64,000 nucleotides of DNA from Chrysaora quinquecirrha (lineage: Eukaryota > Cnidaria > Scyphozoa > Semaeostomeae > Pelagiidae), in assembly GCA_014526335.1 (NCBI GenBank), contig JACTAT010000148.1:62001-126000 (forward strand), given 5' to 3'. Position numbers and translations under genes: made by a program. How positions within the stretch are numbered: position 1 is the first letter of the stretch; every line of letters begins with the position of its first letter. Below are positions 34,307-47,069 of the stretch, piece after piece. The notes beneath the pieces are model-generated. The model did not search any database. It was not told where the DNA came from and saw nothing but the letters and a program-made list of their open reading frames with translations.

Positions 34307-37300
34307 ATGTCGCTTTGTAATATTTCAAGACCAGCAAAAAGTCTGTCTCAAGGCTACTCCTCGGGTTTACTACAGCGATGGTTGCTCACTCAAAGCGTAT
34401 CTTCATTATCAGCAAATAATGTGAACAATCTCAAAGATGAAGTGAAACCATTTGATTCCATGCCTGGGCCTCAATCTTGGCCTGTTCTTGGCAATCTAGA
34501 ATATATGCGACAAGGAATTGAACGATTACACTTGATTCAGTCTGATCAAGCAAAGAAATTTCATGGAATATACAAAGATAACATATTTGGCCGACAGCTT
34601 GTGTTTATTAGTGATCCAGTTATTGCAGAAAAGGTGTTTAGGGAAGAAGAAAAGTGGCCTTTTCGTGACGTTAGTACTATAATTGGAGAACTCTTCAATG
34701 TAAAAAGGAAACTTTCGCTGCCACCTGGTTTACCTGAACTGTAAGATTTATTGAATCTCCTTTAGCTTAATAACATTTGCCTTGCTTTTATTTAAGGGGT
34801 CTCAAATGGCTTCAGGTTGGGCGGTTGGAAGGGGGTGGCTGAAAGTTCAGGAAAGATTTGCTAAGCGGTTGAAATGTGCTGGTGAGGTGGGAACTGAACT
34901 CCAATAAGTCCTTGACAAACTCTTAACAATATCCTAAGCCAAGATTTTTTGTAAGAAAGTAGTTTTGAAGGTCCAAGGAATATGCGAAAACACACATTAA
35001 AACAAATCGTCCCTAAAATTTATGGACAATGGGGTTTTTTTGACACTGAACTACGACCATTTTTTTAACCATAAATAAACCCTAAACTGACCATATATTG
35101 ACCATAAATTGACCATAAATTGACCATAATTCGTCCATAAATTTTCAAGTAATTTCTTTGGGAGAACCCATTGTTATTGGATCCTGACTGTCCCTAACTT
35201 GTCCCTAAACCATCCATAAAAATTATGGAAATTACAAAAACGTTACCCCCTGTTTTCTATTGTTCCAGATACACCACTAGAGATTCAAGCAATTTTCACT
35301 ACTGGTAATTTTTTTCTTAATTATGAAAACAACACAATAACGTATTACAATACATTTACACTGTTGTGCTGAAGCTAATAAAATAATCTAAGTCTAAAAG
35401 ATATAATTACTTCGGCAAAGTCAACAGTCAACTTACTACGTACATAACTTGAATCAAGCCATGAACCACAAAAACATAGAAGGGTAAATGAGTACTAGAT
35501 TATTTTACTATTCTAATGCCTTGAATTTCCTTAAGCTTTATCAATAGCCAACAGTTTTTTCTCAGTTATTTCTGCACTATTGATTGCTTTTTCAAGCATT
35601 TCGACGTGCGGGATACCAAAGATCCCTTTTCTTAAACCTTTCATTCAGCCAGATGCATACCCTGCGATAACTCAGCTTACGTCCTCCAACCTCCCGTGGT
35701 AGCTATAAGGTCTAAATGCAAACAACAGAATAAAAATGACATTTGCATTTAGTTTTTAACAATACGATGGTAAAAAAAACTTCGTAGATGAAATTGTACA
35801 GGTAGATTTGCCTATGTAGACCTTGAGCAAAAATCTAATCCTTCGATTGCGTTGCAATCCGTTTGGAAAATGGAATTCAGACTAATAAACATTCTTACCT
35901 GTTTCGTATAACAGTCTTCAGCAGTAAACAGAACTTTCTCCAAAAGATCTTTCTTTTGCTTCTTCGAAGATTGATTTCATGATGTATCTCTATCCATGCA
36001 GCCCTCTCGAAATATTAAGGCTGATGTTGACGGTTACAACATTGATATTACGCGCTTTTTTGCTTTAGAATTTGTAAAAAATTTGAATATTGGGGACAAA
36101 TTAGGGACGAATTTTTGTAAGAAAACGTCAGAATCGGAAACTTTCGGGTAATTTTAGTGACAATATAGGGTCAATTTCGATTAGTGACACTTTCACTTAA
36201 ACTAATGGACGATATCTTTTAATCTGAGGGAATGAACGTTTAGGGACATAAAAATTTCGGCAAAATTTGAGGACAATTTAGGGACGACCTCATTTGACTT
36301 TAGGGACGATTTAGGCATGTAGTGAAAAACTGACCCTAAATTAGTAGGAACAAAGCTTGTCCCTAAATTTCAAGGACAGTTTAGGGAAAGGATAGGGTCA
36401 ATTTATGGTCAATTTGGGGCAAAGTTGGTTTAGGGTCGATTTGTTATACTGTGCAGATCAAATCATCAGGACGTCGTGTATTCGGTTTCTATCGCACATC
36501 AAAGACTGCTGATGTTGAAGGAAGGCATGAAAGAGTTTGCTGGTTCCAGTTGAAGGTTTTCAACAACATCGACAAAAGTAAAAGAATCAGAAAAGACATT
36601 TTTAGAAAAAGTTGATTAATGTTTCTCAAGAAAATGGGCTGTCAGTGTACCAACCCGTTTGCTTGAGCAGAAATTTTCGTTTGCGGTCGGTGATTTGCAA
36701 AGCAAACTACGGAGGCACACCTTGCAACGAAGACCGGAATGGTCAACTGCAAAAATGAAATAATGAAAAACTCATATAATCAAGAATCAATAAAAAGAGG
36801 GATAGGGAGGGAGGGAGAAATTGCGTGTCTTGATAATCCGGTCATATCCTAACTGATAACTGTTCGATCTGAAAAGCCGGTTGCTAATGCGATCGTTTAT
36901 GTACCAGAAAAACAATGGTTCAAATACAAAAGATATACTTATAAGGCTATCCATAGGAGTTTCAATTGAGACACCCTCAGCAATATTAAATTTTGCATAG
37001 CAGTTTTGTTGTCATGACACTACAACTACAAATTAGGGAAATATAAGATAACCTAATTCGTAGGAAGAAAACAACTCCAAACCATTAAGGTAAATTCTTA
37101 AATCACCATCCAAGTTCACAAGCAGTTCGTAAATGCTGTTAAACATAAGCCTCGGACTCAAGAGGAGGCACACCACTGCTGTAACGCTGATAAGAATATT
37201 GTTACTTTTTAGAACTCAGCTTCTTTCGACATTAACCCTGCTTAAATGGTTTTTAACCAGCATTTAACAGGCGCATAAATTTCTTATGCCCCCTCTCTAT

Positions 37301-40300
37301 TTTGGCCGCTTTATCGTACAGTTTGACATTTTCTCATTTTTTGAATATATTTTATGGTTGAGCACGTCACTATGCATCCTTTTGTAAAATCTACCTTCAA
37401 AAAGTAGCAAAACAACTCTTTACCTTTTTTTCGTGTTTTTGTTGGAACACACCTACTGACTTAGCTATACAACAGCATTTAAAGCAAATTCAACGTTTAG
37501 CGGCCTCTATGTATGCGTTGGGATTCCTTTTGTCTAAAACAGAAAAATTGCTCTTAGGAGCCTAATTGCTGGAGAGTTGGAATACGCGGGGGTTGGAACT
37601 GCAGCCAGGATTACTATACACCGTCACTGCTGCCATGTTCTTGATATGATAGAAATAACATTTCTTCAGAGAAAGTTCACTGAAATAGTTACTTTGTTGG
37701 TCTCCCTGTTTAAAAGTGAGTCTTTTAAATTTTAATTAATACCCAAACTCGAATAAATGCCATATGAAATTTCTATCTGAACGTCAGTGTTTTTTCGAGG
37801 TCGGCATTAATTCTATTGATTACCAGGGGGAACTGTCAACTCGGATGCGGTCGCACTTGTCGAAGCCGTGTTGAAAGAAACCTCCAAATGTTTTTCTGTT
37901 ATTATTCTTCTAGGCAAGGAGAGGAATGGGCGAAGCTTCGCTCTATTTTGAACAAACATTTGCTAAAACCTTTGAATATCAAAAACTATTATCATGGATT
38001 CAACCAGGTAGCGATGGATGCCCTTAGAAATATAAGTGTCATGCGAGATTCAAAAAATGTAGTAGAAGATGTGTACAAGGATTTTATTGGAAAATGGTCC
38101 ATGGAATGTAAGTTTTGAAACACTTTGCTGTTGTTTGTCTTTGCATGAAAGGCGATCAAAGCGCCCAGAACGTATTTTTCAAAATTATTCTCAGCGAGGA
38201 TTGACTATTTGAAACTTTATGAATAAACTAACGTTGTAACGAAAACTAAGTTTGGCAGCAACTAGCAAATGGTACCTCTTGATTCCTTCACTCAAGAGCT
38301 TCCAGAACCTGTTGGCCGGGGCTTATTTGTAGATGTCTCATTATTACATTCCGATATTGCTCTAAGGTGCAAATTAAACAGGGGGTCCAAATAAACGGGG
38401 GAGGGGTGGGAAATTTTTCGAAAATATAATAAATGGGGGGTCCTAATATGGTCCAGGGGGTGGGGAAAATTTAATAAACGTAGTTCAATCCTTTCAGAAG
38501 TAAAATGTTTTTTTCTAAAAATATTAAACGGGGGGTCCTAACAAGGTCCGGGGGGTGGGGGGAAAAACTCAAAATTAATAAGTGGGGGGACGTTTATTTG
38601 GCACCTTAGAGTAGTATAATACGAGCACGTCCCTGGATTGAGCCCCTCACCTATGAAAGACGGCTCTAACTCGAAAAGATAGCATGGACGAGGCTAGAAT
38701 GCATGAAATAAATTTTTTTCTGCAATATAGCCAATAATCAAATCATGACGTGAGAAAAATCTATTTTTATAATTTCCCAGTTTTCTCTCCCTTTTTTTGA
38801 AAAAGTAAAAAAAATGCAAAGTTGCGAGATCATTCAAATATATCAAACATTGGTTGAGATGTGTTGACCCGAAGAAATACATTTCACTTGTAAATCACTG
38901 TGTTTTCCACCTGTTTCTTGATATTTTATATACGTTTTTTTTTTAAGAAACCGGTTTATAAGAAACCTGGAACTAGACATACCAAAAATTAAGAACTTTT
39001 AGTGCTAGGCCCCGAGTCAGGTTTCTTATAAAAAAAGGGTGATGTAAAGCAAAAACACAATGATTTCCTTGTGAACTGTATTTCTTCGGATGGCAATATA
39101 GACGCTCTTGTTCACCTTTACAAAATGAAAAGCAAATTTCGGGATCTTGCTTTTGATGACGCCACATTTGGGTAGTGTATTTGAAATGCAATTATTAGTG
39201 TAATAATCAGGGCCTCTTTTAAGGGGATAAAACTAGGGGGAGGGGCAAAATATTTAAGGGGACTTATTGCTCTATTGTTTTATCTTCAGCGCTTTCTTTC
39301 GCAGTGTGAGTGCAGTCTCGGCAGTTCGTTCTTCTCTTAGTCTTGTTAGGAATACATGCACAGCCAGTGGTGCAGAGCTGGGGAAATAACTAAGGGACAA
39401 CTCTACTTCAGTTGAGAATTTAATAAAGTTACACTGATGTTACAGCTGACTGTAAATGCACCCAAGGTGTACAGTGCCCTAAGGGTGCTCCTAATAAGGG
39501 GGGTCTGGGGGTATGCTCCCCTAGAAAATTTTTCCAAATACAACGTCAAGATTGGCCTAGATTGGCTTTTTGGCAGTTTTCTTCTGAGAGGACATTGTAG
39601 TAGGGGGGCAATTTCATGAAACTAGGTGGGCAATGATAGGGACTAGGGGGCATTTGCCCCCCTAGTTAATATGTAAAAGGAGGCCCTGGTAATAATGCTA
39701 TTTGAAAAGCCAATCAACAACATTTGATATTCCTCTGTTTCTTCAGCAATTGGTACATTCACATTTGGACAGCGCGTTGGTCTGCTAGACAATCCTCCAA
39801 AGAAGATTGCTATAAAGACTTACGAAGGAATGGCTCCTGTAGTTTCAACAAGCTACAAATTATCTAGAGCAAGCTGGCTGAGATATGTCTATCCGTTGAC
39901 GGCAAGAAAATTCGAAAAGGATGTAGCAAAATTATATGAAAATTGCACGTATTACGTTAATATTGTTTTCGAACATTTTAAAGATTGCGCAAAACATGGA
40001 ACGCCCGTTGATAAAGATATTGGTAAGATATTTTCATTTTGCTCATACGGTTGAATTGTTCCCAACTGCGTTATTTCTGTTGTGCAATTATGTTGTTCAA
40101 CCAATTGACGTTTTTACGCAAACTCTTGCAAAGGCATGACTACGATCGAATTTTATACCACTTTTAGCCAAATTAGGAAATACCGGTATTTCCAAAATGG
40201 AACAAGATTAATGTCTTTTTTTAACAATTAAATTAAATCTTGGCTTGTTCAGTCATATGCAAAACAATCTCAACTGATTTTTCACTGAAACTCTTATTAT

Positions 40301-43300
40301 CAATCTGTTCTTGTATTACGGGATCTCGTAGAGATAAAAACTCGTGAAGACCTTTTCCCCTACAATGCGCCTGCATAAATTTTGATTAACTCCTTTGGAT
40401 TGAGGTTAATGAAAACCGAATGCTTCCTTTGAGGTTTCTTTTACTCACTTTAGAGGCCTTGTTTTTGCTCTTCAGAAGAGTAGTATTCAGAAATTCGTTC
40501 AAAATGACAGATTAGCATATCAAAATAATTTAGAGACAGAGACGCAAAAACCCTGCTCACCTACACACCTGGTTTGGAGGAAGGTTTTAGCTAAAAAATG
40601 AGGAAGGTTTTGTAGTAAAATGACTTTTCATATTTTTGCTACAGCTAAAAGAAAGAACGTCTATCTTTTCAACCCTTTGTAGGTCCCTGCAGTGTTGTTA
40701 TATCCTTCAGCTTAGAAAGTTGGAATCAATTTATGAATCACCCTCTTAAGACTGTAGCCTTCCTGATATGAAAGCCTGCCTGATTGCCACCTTTGTAACA
40801 CGTACGCGAAAACATACAAGCGACCAGGGAAGGTCACTATGTACATGTCCCGTGCTTGCAGGAGTCTGTCTGGCTGTTTTTCGGCAATTTTATGTCATGT
40901 TAAAATGAGGAAGGTTGGGTATAAAAATTTCAGGTTTGGAGGAAGGTCAATAACTTTTTGCAACTCTGTTTAGAGAATGCATTTTACTTTTAAAAGGTTC
41001 ATCATTGTTGGCACATCTTATAAAGAAAGATGGAATGAGCGCAGAGGAATGTGCCACGCACGCAGTTGATGTTTATGGTGCTGGTCTCGATACAGTAAGA
41101 TGCCTTTTCATGCCATTTTCACAATACCACAATACCAGTTGAGCTTGGTGCATTTCGATCTGCATCTGGGTATAAATTCCGCCTTAGCCAATTGTTTCGG
41201 TCTGTTTTTGACGCTTATACTCTGAGAAGTGACAGAGGAAGAAAGTTTTTAAGTGGAAGTGTGCCCAGGGGCGTATTTATACTTGAAATATTGGGGGGGG
41301 GGGGGTGTCAAAAAATTTGCCCGAATTTTCTCGCTTCCTCTAAAAGTCCTGAAAGTTCAATACATGAGAAATCCGATGAAAACACAACTATGAGTGAATA
41401 ATTAATTTTTTTAGAGTTTTAACAACATTTTATATCTTAAAGGTGAGTCTGCGTGACTTTTAAGATATTTTTCTGCTATTTTCTGCATGCTAACTTGTTG
41501 AAACTGGCATTCAAAATCTGAGATCAAATGAGTATTTACATTTAATTCAATATTTTGGAAATATTGGGGGGGTGTGACACCACCCCCCCCCCCCTCACGC
41601 CCCCCCCAGTAGCTACGCCCCTGAGTGTGCCCGAACATGTTTCCGCTGTTTATCGCAATTCTGAAGTTTTGTACAACTCAAAAACTATAAATCATTGTCT
41701 TTAATCCTTTGTTTAACGCCATAAAACAAATCCTATGTATGGCACTGAATAAGGTTAGATAAAGCCCAACCAAAAGGCGAATGGAATGAGGGCTTAAAGC
41801 TGTTTGACTTGAAGGATGTAAGTAATTTTGTGCCACTCGCCATCTCATAACTGGAAAGATAAAAAGGTCCTGCATCCTTGCCGTGACACAAAACGAAGTA
41901 GGATGGTAGCTTTTTCTGTATGACTTGGACAGTTGTTCCATAATTTTGTTGGTGTAGATTATTGGAGTTTTCATTGATCCTCTGATCATGCAGTAGTGGC
42001 TCGCTTCCCATCTGTTGCGGTTATGTCACACATCAAAACATTCATGAAACATGTTCTTTCTAGACATCGACAACCGTCTTTTGGCTGATGTATCTGCTTG
42101 GTTTGAACCCGGAAAAGCAAGAAAAACTTTTCGAAGAAGTGAAAAATATTATGCCTGATAATAATATCGTCACAGCTTCTGATGTTCAAAAAATGCCTTA
42201 TCTTAGAGCTTGCTTGAAAGAATCTTCAAGGTATGTATTGGTATTTCTTTACTTGTCGTATATGTATGATGCCAGCATAAAGATACAGAAATACACCTAA
42301 CGGAAAGGTTTGACGTAAAACAGCACATTGATGTCCGACATTCATACCATGCCAAAATGCAATGAAAACTTAGTTTGCATACATATATAGGTATGATCGT
42401 TCAGGGATACATAATTACACGCATGAGTAGCTACATCCACACACTTGTAGGTTTTGTAGTGCCCAAGAAGAAACAGTATTCCACTTTTGGAGCATATGTA
42501 TAAAACTTGTTTACTATGCATGTAGACTCTAAAGGTGTTGTGGCGTCGTGGTGTAATCCAACTGACTCGTGGTGTCAGAAGCTCGGCGTGGTCAGGGCTC
42601 AAGCCCAGCCACGGCAACGTCACAGCCAGGGTCGAGGTCTCGATTAGTTGACCTCCTACTGAGATCCTAGTGACTTGCGCTAAAACACCATTTCACCTTA
42701 ACCTTCACTCTGTCAACATCAAAGTCAAACCGGTGTTTACAGTTCTGCAGTTCACAGTGTTGAAAATGTAAAGTAGAAGTGATCGCTTGATGTCTTGGCC
42801 CAATGCTAACCAGTACAAGACTTCAACCTATTGCTTGTTTTAGGCTGCAGCCAGCTCTTCCTGCTGTGACTCGAACATATACGGAAGATGTTGTATTGGA
42901 AGGGCATATAATTCCTGCCGAGGTGAGCTGCCTTTATGTGACTTCTGCTTCAAACATTAATTGTACAGGGTGTTCCAAAAAAGGAACCCGATAAAGAAAT
43001 CTTCATACCAAAGTCAAAATTTAATTTTTAAGCATGTTTTTGAAGGAATGAGAATTTCACTAACATCACTTTATAATGCTTTACTTCATGAATAACACTA
43101 CGGAGAAAAAAAACTTTCGTCACAGTATTTTTTTAAGACAACACGAAAAACAGTCAAATGTGCACTTCAAAAAAGCACAACTCACCATAAACAATTTTTA
43201 AACAATTTGGACCATCTCAATCAATCATTTCTCAAACCCTTGGCCTGAACTAACCAATAGTTACGCCAATAAACTCTTGCTGTAACGTATCCCAGCAAAA

Positions 43301-46300
43301 AATATTCTCAGTTGCATTAATGTACATGCTTCATTTATCAATGCAATTCTTTGTAGCATATTTTTGGGAAGATGACTTCTCCTTTTACACTCTTTTTTCT
43401 GTAAGAACCAGGAAATTTTGATTGAGGCTGGCTGTTCTTAAGTTTTTGCCATTTTTGAGCCTGAAATGTTCTTAATCTGTTTTAATTCCTTGGTTACTTA
43501 GACATCTATATTTTTCAGTAAATGTCTGGAATGGTACTAGGTTTGTGTAAAAATGAAGCACGCTTGTCCACTTCTTTGTTTGCTTGATTTCTACGTAAGT
43601 CTGGCTGTCCTACTGTCATTTTAAGCTGATATTCTTAGGGCTTATGAAGAGGCTCGGCTTGTTCTTATTTTGTTCTTGAAATCGGGGCAAAATCCAGGCT
43701 CGTGTATCGTATAAAATTGTTCTTATAAAAAAAGAGTGTACTCACAATGTTTGTAGACAGGAAGTATTCTGAAATGGTCTAACTTGCAGTGTTACACGCT
43801 TTTTTTTATAAGGAACAACTTTATAAGGAACCTACATTTAGAAGGCCCGAAAATTTAAAGAACTTGAGAAAATCATTAAGGAACTTTTGAATGTTGAACA
43901 CTTATATCACTGCAAATAATCAAGAATTAGAAAGCCGATTCCATTCATTTGCAGTCGAAAATCACATAAATTGTACGTTAAGCATGTATCCAATGTTTCT
44001 TTTAGTAGTCTCGAGCTTTGCTCACATGCAAATATCTCTCTTTTATTGATACGACCACTCTATCTGCAGTTGAAATTAAGGAACTATTAAGGAACTTTTG
44101 GAACTACAATTGCCTCAAAACAGGCCCGAAAATAAGGAACTTAATGAACTAGGCCTTGAGGTAGGTTCCTTATAAAAAAAAGCGTGTAGTACAGAAAATG
44201 TCATAAAGACGTAAATCTGCCAAGCCTTAGATTCATACAAGGATACGTATTCTTCATTCAGGGTTATTTCTTCAATCGATTTAATTTTTCTGTCGCAATA
44301 TAAATGTTTTTACAGACAATAATTTTGATTGGACTCTATGCAATGGGAAGAGATGGCAACACATTTCATGATCCTAATTCATTTATACCCGAAAGATGGT
44401 TAAGAGGAAATAAAGACGCTGAAAAAGTCAATCAGTTTGCAGTGAGACCATTTGGTTTTGGAAGCCGATCATGCGTTGGTAAGTTATGAAAGCCAGTTTG
44501 ATGATAGTCCCAGAGAAGATTTTTGTCAACGCCCACATGTGCAAAACATTCCCAGTACTTCAATCGATCCCATTTTTCTCTGCACATTTTTTTTGCTTTT
44601 GTCTTTTTCAACTACTTTTCGCTAAACTCAGCGACAACAAATTGTAACTGAAAAAAAACACATTTTCATCAACAGCTAGGCTAGCAAACAAATTCTAAAA
44701 CGGCAGCGAATCCTGACTACTTTCGGCTACTGCTAGTATGCTAGTAGCCCTATTGTTTGGTGTTCTCTCTTGTAAGATGCCTTAGCCGTAGACGAACTTT
44801 GCTGCATTTATCATATGCGCTGTGCTACTAAGAAACAAGGCGCATACAAAATCAGACACAATCCCACTGCATTTTCAAGAGAGCTTTTGTTTCTTACAAG
44901 TATTGTTGTTGTGTTTTAGGTAAACAAGTAGCAGAAGCAGAGATGCATGTGTTTGTTGCCCAGGTAACGTGATTGATTGCTTATAAAATGATTGCTTGAT
45001 TTCAATTTTCCTTCTGACATAATTGTTCGCGAGAAGCTCTGCTCTTTAGTTTAATCGATGAAATTTGGCATCTAATATTTTTAATTCTACAGTAAAAATA
45101 TTTCGCTGCAGTAAGCTTGAATTGTAGAGGTTTAGACATTTTAAAATATTTTTCCCGTACACATTTTCTGTTTTAATCGTGTGCCCTTGTTGTAAAAATT
45201 GGTAATAAAATTATATTGCAGGGAGCAGGCTACTGACGATTATATTAAGCGCTCTGTTTAGTCATGTAGAGCTGGGGGGCTCGGGGGCTCAACCCCTCGT
45301 CAAGATTTTGATTCTCTGAGCCAAAAAACCTAGTTTTCTTTGCTCATTCCCCAAGTGTTATTCACTTTCTTTCCCCAGAACCATTAATTCTCTTGTGGTA
45401 GTGGAATGTACATATGGTGTAGATTTTCCTTACAAGCTGTATTAAAATATCCTTACACATTAAGGTTCATGTCATTTCTAATACCATAGTTTTCGAAAAC
45501 TCTTATGAAAAACTGCCAAAATAAGGCAATCTGGAGGTTATATTTTCAAAGTTATCTTGAGTAGCATGCCCCTAGGCCTCCTTTGATAGGCACATCTCTG
45601 TTGCAATGTGTGTCTTCGAAGAGCCCTGAACGTAAAGCCCTTCGTAGCTCTGTTGCACTGTGTGCCTATTTACTGAGGTAGAGCCCTCTTTCTTATATCT
45701 CCAGCTCTACACCACTAGCTGTGTTACAAAATGAAGAACAAATTTAGTAGTTCTGACTTAAGATTTTTGATGATACAGTCTTTGGTAGTCTACTGAACTT
45801 ATGAGAAAAGTGTGGACATTTGTATTCACTCTTAGGTTCCTTATTGCTGGCGTGTTGGAAAAAGCAGGAGGTTGGAGCTGTAGTTAAAATCTAATTGGCG
45901 TGGGGGGTAGACGGGGGCATCAGAATTTGTTTGATTGACTATGTCGGGAAACTGCTGGAACCCAAGGCGACAGGACCTTGTATTTTTCGGCTATTGCAAA
46001 CCATTTCTAACCAACAAACAGAGTATCCAAATGAAATTTCACACCAACAGAGTCACAATAAATTTTTTTAAAATATGGACATCAATATTAATGCAAATCT
46101 TAATAAAAAAATGGTCCTAATAAGAACAGGGGGTTGGTAATTTTCAAAAACTATATAGTGGGGGACGGCAGTTAGGCACCTAAGAGCAAACAATAGGAAC
46201 CATCAATTATAGGTTTCTGTGTCTCGATAGTTTTTCTTCCAAAATTGTTGTTCGTCGATTTTCTCAAAAACTTTTTATTTTTAGCTTGTGAAAAAGTTTA

Positions 46301-46404
46301 GATTTGAATTCTTGGACAAAAAGCTGAAAGGAAAGATGACTTTTTTGATAGAACCAGAAAGTCCTAGAAGATTTGCATTTTATGAAAGAAAAATGCAAGA
46401 ATGA
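34307..46404 (+). CDS. Cytochrome P450, mitochondrial clan, complete, nine exons
   Basis: Exons: 34307-34740, 37914-38107, 39747-40022, 40997-41094, 42064-42230, 42844-42922, 44316-44478, 44920-44963 and 46285-46404. All borders are GT-AG, all phases agree, and the product is 524 aa. The N-terminus is Ser/Arg/Leu-rich without a long hydrophobic anchor, as expected for a matrix-targeting peptide, followed by SMPGPQSWPVLGN (51-63). Further landmarks are GEEWAKLRSILNK, the I-helix AGLDTTSTT (330-338), the K-helix E-S-S-R (387-390), FIPERW, and the haem loop FGFGSRSCVG with axial Cys469. Mitochondrial-clan P450s take electrons from adrenodoxin and hydroxylate sterols, secosteroids or related lipids; the substrate here cannot be read. 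ATG 34307 is the first in frame. Introns hold many MITEs. A polyadenylation signal follows at 46527. Confidence 0.95.
35004..36442. mobile_element. Long inverted-repeat element built from gaccataaatt / gtccctaaa motifs (P450 intron 1)
   Basis: The left 250 bp repeat ttgaccataaa and gtccctaaa-type words, and the right 400 bp repeat their complements (ttagggacga, ttagggtcaattt). The outermost words aaatcgtccctaaa and tttagggtcgattt are inverted. The centre, about 35270-36050, is AT-rich without an ORF. Confidence 0.6.
38360..38612. mobile_element. CTCTAAGGTGCC-family MITE, copy 2 (inverted)
   Basis: This is the same interior as 27419-27661, read on the opposite strand, with ends ctctaaggtgcaaattaaac and gtttatttggcaccttagag. 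Confidence 0.85.
38930..39045. mobile_element. Short TIR element (ttaagaaacc ends)
   Basis: The ends tacgttttttttttaagaaac and ggtttcttataaaaaaaggg are inverted repeats of the TACACGCTTTTTT style in a 116-bp unit. Confidence 0.6.
39208..39688. mobile_element. hAT-type MITE with 8-bp target duplication
   Basis: The ends CAGGGCCTCTTTTAA and ttacatattaa...GAGGCCCTG form short inverted repeats. The direct 8-mer gtaataat lies at 39200-39207 and 39689-39696. The interior has G-rich tracts near the ends (actagggggaggggc, aggggggcaattt) and no transposase. Confidence 0.85.
41126..41257. repeat. Dispersed repeat X, copy 2, interrupted by a hAT MITE
   Basis: It matches 25693-25860 (tctgggtataaattccgcc, ttgtttcggtctgtttt). 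The sequence resumes after the hAT insertion at 41632. Confidence 0.6.
41266..41623. mobile_element. hAT-type MITE, CAGGGGCGTA ends, 8-bp target duplication
   Basis: The ends CAGGGGCGTA and TACGCCCCTG are perfect 10-bp inverted repeats, extended inward by G/C runs and by atattttggaaatattggg / cttgaaatattgggg. The direct repeat agtgtgcc flanks it at 41258-41265 and 41624-41631. The 358-bp interior is non-coding. It lies in P450 intron 4. Confidence 0.93.
42536..42720 (+). mobile_element. tRNA-derived SINE, family A
   Basis: The tRNA-like head has gtcgtggtgtaatcc as A-box region and ggctcaagccc as degenerate B-box. The body gtcacagccagggtcgagg, gagatcctagtgact and accatttcacc is shared with 54196-54375, and its first part with 33236-33300. 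Confidence 0.75.
43386..43740. mobile_element. TACACTCTTTTTT MITE, intact reference copy
   Basis: The ends tacactcttttttctgtaag and its partner (gttcttataaaaaaagagtgta at the right) are inverted. In reverse complement the interior aligns with the interrupted element in ORC5 intron 1. 355 bp, non-coding. Confidence 0.85.
43793..44188. mobile_element. TACACGCTTTTTT-family MITE, full copy
   Basis: The ends tacacgcttttttttataag and cttataaaaaaaagcgtgta are inverted. The interior carries ctgcaaataatcaagaatta and repeated ttaaggaactttt. It is closely similar to 53706-54132. Confidence 0.9.
45829..46186. mobile_element. CTCTTAGRTGCC MITE, copy 2
   Basis: The ends ctcttaggttccttattgct and ggcagttaggcacctaagag are inverted and match 31992-32324. 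A half copy with the same start (ctcttaggagcctaattgct) lies at about 37551-37618. Confidence 0.7.
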
Positions 46405-46526
46405 GAAAAACTGTTGTTGGTTTTCAACTAATTATATTTTATTTTGCTGTTGAAGCTTCTTTTTGCTTGCTTGTATTGTATTGTATAATACTCTCAAGTA
46501 GTTATAATTGAATATTCGTTATTACC

Positions 46527-46532
46527 AATAAA
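46527..46532 (+). terminator. Polyadenylation signal candidate for the P450 gene
   Basis: Canonical AATAAA lies 123 bp after the stop codon in an AT-rich 3' region. Confidence 0.6.
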
Positions 46533-46649
46533 GTTTCATCGCCTTACTTCCAGGATATTTTTAGCAACAGCGAAAAAACGAAAGCGCGAAAGTCCCTGAA
46601 CATGCTGATTTAACAAATAGGGATATACACAGTTTCTTTTGATTTTTGC

Positions 46650-47066
46650 AAGCAAGCAAGCAAGCAAGCCAGCAAGCAAGCTAGCAAGCAAGCAGACAAG
46701 TAACAAAGTATGCAAGCAAGCCAGCAGGCAAGCAAACAAGGAGGCAAGCAAGCAAGCAGGCAAGCAAGCAAGCAGACAAGCAAGCAAGCAGGCAAGCAAG
46801 CAAGCAGGCAAGCAAGAAGGCAAGCAAGCAAGCAAGCAAGCAAGCCAGCAAACAAGCTAGCAAGCAAGCAAGCAGACAAGCAACCAAGTATGCAAGCAAG
46901 CCAGCAGGCAAGCAAGCAAGCAAGCCAGCAAACAAGCTAGCAAGCAAGCAAGCAGACAAGCAACCAAGTATGCAAGCAAGCCAGCAGCAAGCAAGCAAGC
47001 AAGCAGGACAAGCAAAGCAAGCAAGCAAGCAAGCCAGCAAACAAGCTGGCAAGCAAGCAAGCAGGT
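46650..47066. repeat. (CAAG)n array with ~80-bp higher-order period
   Basis: About 415 bp of CAAG/CAGG tetranucleotides. The variant block gccagcaaacaagctag occurs at 46844 and 46924 (80 bp apart) and, slightly altered, at 47033. Frames are open on both strands only because the 4-bp unit lacks stops. Confidence 0.95.
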
Positions 47067-47069
47067 CGG

